8,642 bases of DNA, from assembly GCA_030042795.1 (NCBI GenBank), contig JASHYZ010000248.1, positions 1 to 8,642 of the forward strand, given 5' to 3'. A model generated the notes under the pieces. It was given only the letters and a program-made list of their open reading frames with translations, had not been told where the DNA came from and ran no database searches. How positions within the stretch are numbered: position 1 is the stretch's first letter; each line of letters begins with the position of its first letter. This document shows positions 6,510 to 8,642 of this stretch, piece after piece. The DNA comes from Terriglobia bacterium. GTDB lineage: Bacteria; Acidobacteriota; Terriglobia; UBA7540. The position numbers and the translations under genes were made by a program.

Positions 6510-7427
6510 TTAATAGGGCGCATCACCCTTCACCGTAGTACGGTGCATGTGACGTCGGAGTTGCGGAGGACAGCCGTGGGCCAGGTGAATCGTGCAGCGG
6601 TTATCCCAGAAAAGGAGATCGTGATCCTGCCAGTGATGCCGGTACACAAACTCCGGCTTGGTGCTATGGGCGAAGAGGAATTCGAGCAACTCGCGGCTTT
6701 CTGCCTCGGGAAGGCCGACGATGTGGGAGGTGAATCCTTCGTTCACAAACAGCGTTTTTCGGCCCGTTTCCGGATGCGTGCGTACCACGGGATGCACCAC
6801 CTCCGCGACCGCGTCTTTTTGCTTTTGAGTGAGTGTCGGACGCCATTTCGATCCGCTGAACTTGGCGTAGCTGTGGCTGTAGGAATGAACGGCCAGCTTG
6901 CCGTCGATGCGCTGCTTGATCTCTGCCGGCAAGGCATCGTAGGCGTCCGACATGTTGGCAAATGAAGTGTCCCCGCCTTCGCTGGGAATCTCCAGGGCGT
7001 AAAGCAGCGAACCCAAACTCGGCTCCGCCGTGTACGACAGGTCGGAGTGCCAGATGCGACCTGCGTCGCCAAGACCGATCGGCTCGCCGTTTTCAACGAT
7101 GTTGGAAACCCGAAGAATTTCCGGACGTCCCGGCAGCAGGAATTTGTCGAGCACGTGAATCATCAAGGGCCCGAAGCGCTTGCTGAACGCGATATGCTGT
7201 TCCGGAGTGATCCGTTGATTGCGAAATACGAGCAGGCCGTTACTTTCCACAAAGGCGCGGCGTACGGCAGCGAACGTTTCATCGTTGATGGGGCCCGAAA
7301 GATCGAGATCGACGATTTCGGCGCCGAGTGCCGCTCCCAGGCGCCCAAATTGGAAAGGTGCGTCTTCCTTTCGGGGCGCAGCGCCATCAACGGAGCGATG
7401 AGCTAGTCCACTGCTTGGATTTCCCAT
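6510..7427 (-). CDS. TauD/TfdA-family Fe(II)/2-oxoglutarate dioxygenase
   Basis: An intact cytosolic oxygenase of 305 residues from the chosen ATG. Members hydroxylate a substrate while decarboxylating 2-oxoglutarate to succinate; known substrates include taurine, alkyl sulfonates and sulfates, and 2,4-D. The iron triad is visible as H127-x-D129 (WHSDLSY) and H281 (WDNRCTIHLAHG). R291/R292 lies at the 2-oxoglutarate carboxylate position, 10-11 residues after the last histidine as in TauD, and GGDTSF (151-156) matches the cofactor loop. The N-terminus has LGAEIVDLDLS, the usual family opening. The frame extends 22 codons further to a TTG at 7493, which lacks a good binding site; ATG at 7427 fits the family length better, although the GGAGGGAGG upstream is about 20 bases away. 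The start is therefore uncertain. The substrate cannot be assigned: taurine-type desulfonation fits the sulfur neighbours, but amino-acid-like substrates fit the adjacent permease. Confidence 0.92.
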   Translation of the reverse strand: MGNPSSGLAHRSVDGAAPRKEDAPFQFGRLGAALGAEIVDLDLSGPINDETFAAVRRAFVESNGLLVFRNQRITPEQHIAFSKRFGPLMIHVLDKFLLPGRPEILRVSNIVENGEPIGLGDAGRIWHSDLSYTAEPSLGSLLYALEIPSEGGDTSFANMSDAYDALPAEIKQRIDGKLAVHSYSHSYAKFSGSKWRPTLTQKQKDAVAEVVHPVVRTHPETGRKTLFVNEGFTSHIVGLPEAESRELLEFLFAHSTKPEFVYRHHWQDHDLLFWDNRCTIHLAHGCPPQLRRHMHRTTVKGDAPY

Positions 7428-7637
7428 ATCATCGCGGCGTTCAGCCAGCCTCCCTCCAACAGGTAATTTACCACTCGCAAATGCTGATATCAATTTAAGT
7501 GAGGACGCCTTTCACGCCGGCCGCCGCTTGTGCCAAAAACTCAACGGCAATCGCTCGAACGCCGTTTCTCTGCCCGCCGATGTGGTTTGACCGGACGTGG
7601 TCAGCATTGGCACTGCCCTCGGCATCGACAAAAGAAG

Positions 7638-7669
7638 TCTGTAGACAGATGCGAAAACATATGTATACT
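7638..7669 (+). promoter_or_regulatory. Promoter with overlapping dyad upstream of the YezD gene
   Basis: TAGACA (7642-7647) and TATACT (7664-7669) are 16 bases apart, a good sigma70-type match, with transcription expected near 7676. The -35 box lies inside the perfect dyad TCTGT-AG-ACAGA (7638-7649), a plausible repressor site. The rest of the divergent gap 7428-7637 holds no supportable gene. Confidence 0.5.
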
Positions 7670-7696
7670 AGTAAATAGATCGACTTAGTTCTATAC

Positions 7697-7945
7697 GTGG
7701 ATAACGCTCTTAAGTGGCGCGTCGTGGACAAACTGGATCCCATGCTCGAAGAGTTGACCACTGAACCCGAGCGCGACCTGTTGCGGCGGTTGATTGTCTC
7801 GCTTCGCGGCCTGCGTTACGGTTCCGTGACCCTCATCGTGCATGAGGGACGCCTCGTCGAAATTCAGAAGACCGAGAAGATTCGGACGGGCAACTCAAAC
7901 AGCAAGGAGCGCAGTTCCCCTTCTGCGAATCAGGGTCAGGTGTGA
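7697..7945 (+). CDS. YezD-family (DUF2292) small protein
   Basis: An 82-residue soluble protein. Residues about 28-63 carry the family core: an arginine/leucine helix, then LRGLRYGSVTLIVHEG and LVEIQKTEKIR, matching the YezD/DUF2292 pattern of I-R-F/Y-G-S-V-T-I-x-V-x-D/E-G-x-V-x-x-I-x-x-T-E-K-I-R. The biochemical role is unknown; from memory the family is often found with sulfur-assimilation genes, which fits this neighbourhood. The last 18 residues (SNSKERSSPSANQGQV region) are polar and probably disordered, an extension beyond the usual 55-65 residues. The start is uncertain: GTG at 7697 has no clear ribosome binding site, and ATG at 7742 would give 67 residues with a weak GGA upstream. A dedicated promoter lies just ahead, divergent from the dioxygenase gene. 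Confidence 0.85.
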   Translation: MDNALKWRVVDKLDPMLEELTTEPERDLLRRLIVSLRGLRYGSVTLIVHEGRLVEIQKTEKIRTGNSNSKERSSPSANQGQV

Positions 7946-8165
7946 CGACGTGATCCGTCAGCCCGATTTGTTTCGGGGCGATGGGGTGCCGGCAATTGCT
8001 GGCCGTTGCCGAAGAAAGCCCGTCGACAGGAGTTGCTGTGGTGACTGTACCACTAAGTCCATCGATATAGTAGACTATAGTGTCAGTCACGAATCCGAGA
8101 GCCTCGACAACGGTTATCAGCCCTGGGCGTTTGATTCCGGGCACGAAGCTGAAAAGGAGCTAAAC
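7946..8165 (+). promoter_or_regulatory. Intergenic region with dyad and strong ribosome binding site
   Basis: No gene is supported here. A perfect dyad TATAGT-AG-ACTATA lies at 8066-8079; TATAGT boxes on it could serve as a -10 element, though no good -35 is seen. AAAGGAG at 8153-8159, six bases before the GTG at 8166, is the best ribosome binding site in the window and fixes the start of the following broken gene. Confidence 0.4.
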
Positions 8166-8642
8166 GTGAAATTTACGGGCAAGTCATTGGGTTAGTGGTC
8201 ATCAGCTTGACTCTATTCTCTGGGACACTACAGGCGCAGAGTCCGGCCTCCTTTCGGGTCTTGCTGGGTGTAACTGACACGACCTCGACCCGCTGGGACG
8301 GTACCGCTCACTGTAAGGGACGCAGGGAAATACGCAACTGAGGGGTGGCGATTCGAGGGCACAGATAACATTGATGATACCGGGCTCTTTCACCCCACCA
8401 CTCGCCCCGCCGCGCCTATTCCTCAGCGTTGCCGCCCTCGCCGGCGGGGCCGTCGTCGCCAACGGATTTATTATCAATGCGGATTCCGTCACGGAGAGCA
8501 GTGAAGTTGCCATAACCACCTCGCAGAGCGATTTTAGCTTTCGCGCCGGTGATCTCAGCTATGGCAACGGAATCTATAAGTTAGGCGGACGGGCGTACGT
8601 GGACCGGGTTTCGACTCCGAGGCGCCTGACCGACACGAAGGA
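8166..8642 (+). pseudogene. Frameshifted secreted-protein gene, 5' part, running off the right edge
   Basis: The reading can be followed only across three frames. It opens with GTG (8166) KFTGKSLG, a lysine-bearing signal-peptide start, then hits TAG at 8193. The frame from 8195 continues the signal peptide, VVISLTLFSGTLQAQ, then SFRVLLGVTDTTSTRWDGT. From about 8307 a third frame gives LTVRDAGKYATEGWRFEGTD to about 8400. A further shift near 8400 gives FLSVAALAGGAVVANGFIIN and SESSEV-like beta-rich sequence (VTESSEVAITTSQSDFSFRAGD), open to the edge. Each piece begins where the last loses sense, so this was one gene. The opening resembles large secreted acidobacterial proteins I recall with an F-R-V-x-x-G-V-x-D-x-x-x-T-x-W-x-G N-terminus; their function is not known to me. 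Sequencing indels are an alternative to true decay, since the first shift is repaired by one T in a T-run. Confidence 0.75.

Noticed and set aside
6495..6965. Forward 156-codon frame over the dioxygenase gene
   Set aside because: It is antisense to a gene with complete catalytic motifs; the long frame is a by-product of that gene's codon bias.
7495..7761. Reverse-strand 88-codon frame ending AVEFLAQAAAGVKGVLT
   Set aside because: The C-terminal part reads like protein, but the only starts lie inside the opposite YezD gene or its promoter and no family is recognised.
7842..8195. Forward 117-codon frame after the YezD gene
   Set aside because: It begins inside the YezD gene and merges by chance with the GTG start and strong ribosome binding site of the next gene at 8166. 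Its own sequence is Arg/Cys-rich with no family.
8202..8519. Reverse-strand 105-codon frame at the right edge
   Set aside because: It is antisense to the three-frame secreted-protein remnant and has no recognisable motifs.

Overview
The window looks like a piece of chromosome from a moderately GC-rich soil-type bacterium, most likely an acidobacterium (Acidobacteriota). This is an inference from three things. The TlpA-like and DUF3604-type secreted proteins are of kinds common there. A palindromic repeat of the type whose shadow translation reads CHSERSEESR is present, and I recall that type as widespread in Acidobacteriota and some Deltaproteobacteria. The broken gene at the right edge begins like large secreted proteins I associate with this phylum. 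No rRNA, tRNA, CRISPR array, transposase or phage gene is visible.

Layout. Positions 3-242 (+) hold the end of an unrecognised protein, followed by a doubtful 45-codon ORF. A good sigma70-type promoter (456-484) and a leader with two small hairpins precede a secreted TlpA/thioredoxin-fold protein (587-1840, +). A 147-bp non-autonomous inverted-repeat element (1989-2135) separates it from a two-gene leftward operon (3235-2180) encoding the two halves of a YeeE/YedE-type sulfur (thiosulfate-like) transporter. A 550-bp gap with little content leads to a DUF3604 gene (3793-4714, +). That gene has lost its middle: its start and its end are both recognisable but lie in different frames. Several hairpins fill the following gap. 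Leftward genes then encode an APC-family amino-acid/amine permease (6401-5088) and an Fe(II)/2-oxoglutarate TauD/TfdA dioxygenase (7427-6510), possibly one transcription unit. Divergent from these is a small YezD/DUF2292 protein (7697-7945, +) with its own promoter. The window ends in a secreted-protein gene (8166 to edge, +) that can be followed only by changing frame three times.

How the genes may work together. Several products have family-level links to sulfur or thiol chemistry: the TlpA thiol-disulfide protein, the split YeeE/YedE transporter, the TauD-like dioxygenase (the family includes taurine/sulfonate desulfurases) and YezD. A loose sulfur-acquisition neighbourhood is a reasonable inference but not proven, because the genes are on different strands and the dioxygenase substrate cannot be read from sequence. 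Two of the protein genes are broken, and two of the four or five indels involved are best explained by one missing T in a T-run. Decay and sequencing or assembly error must both be considered. I did not find a clear new multi-gene system.
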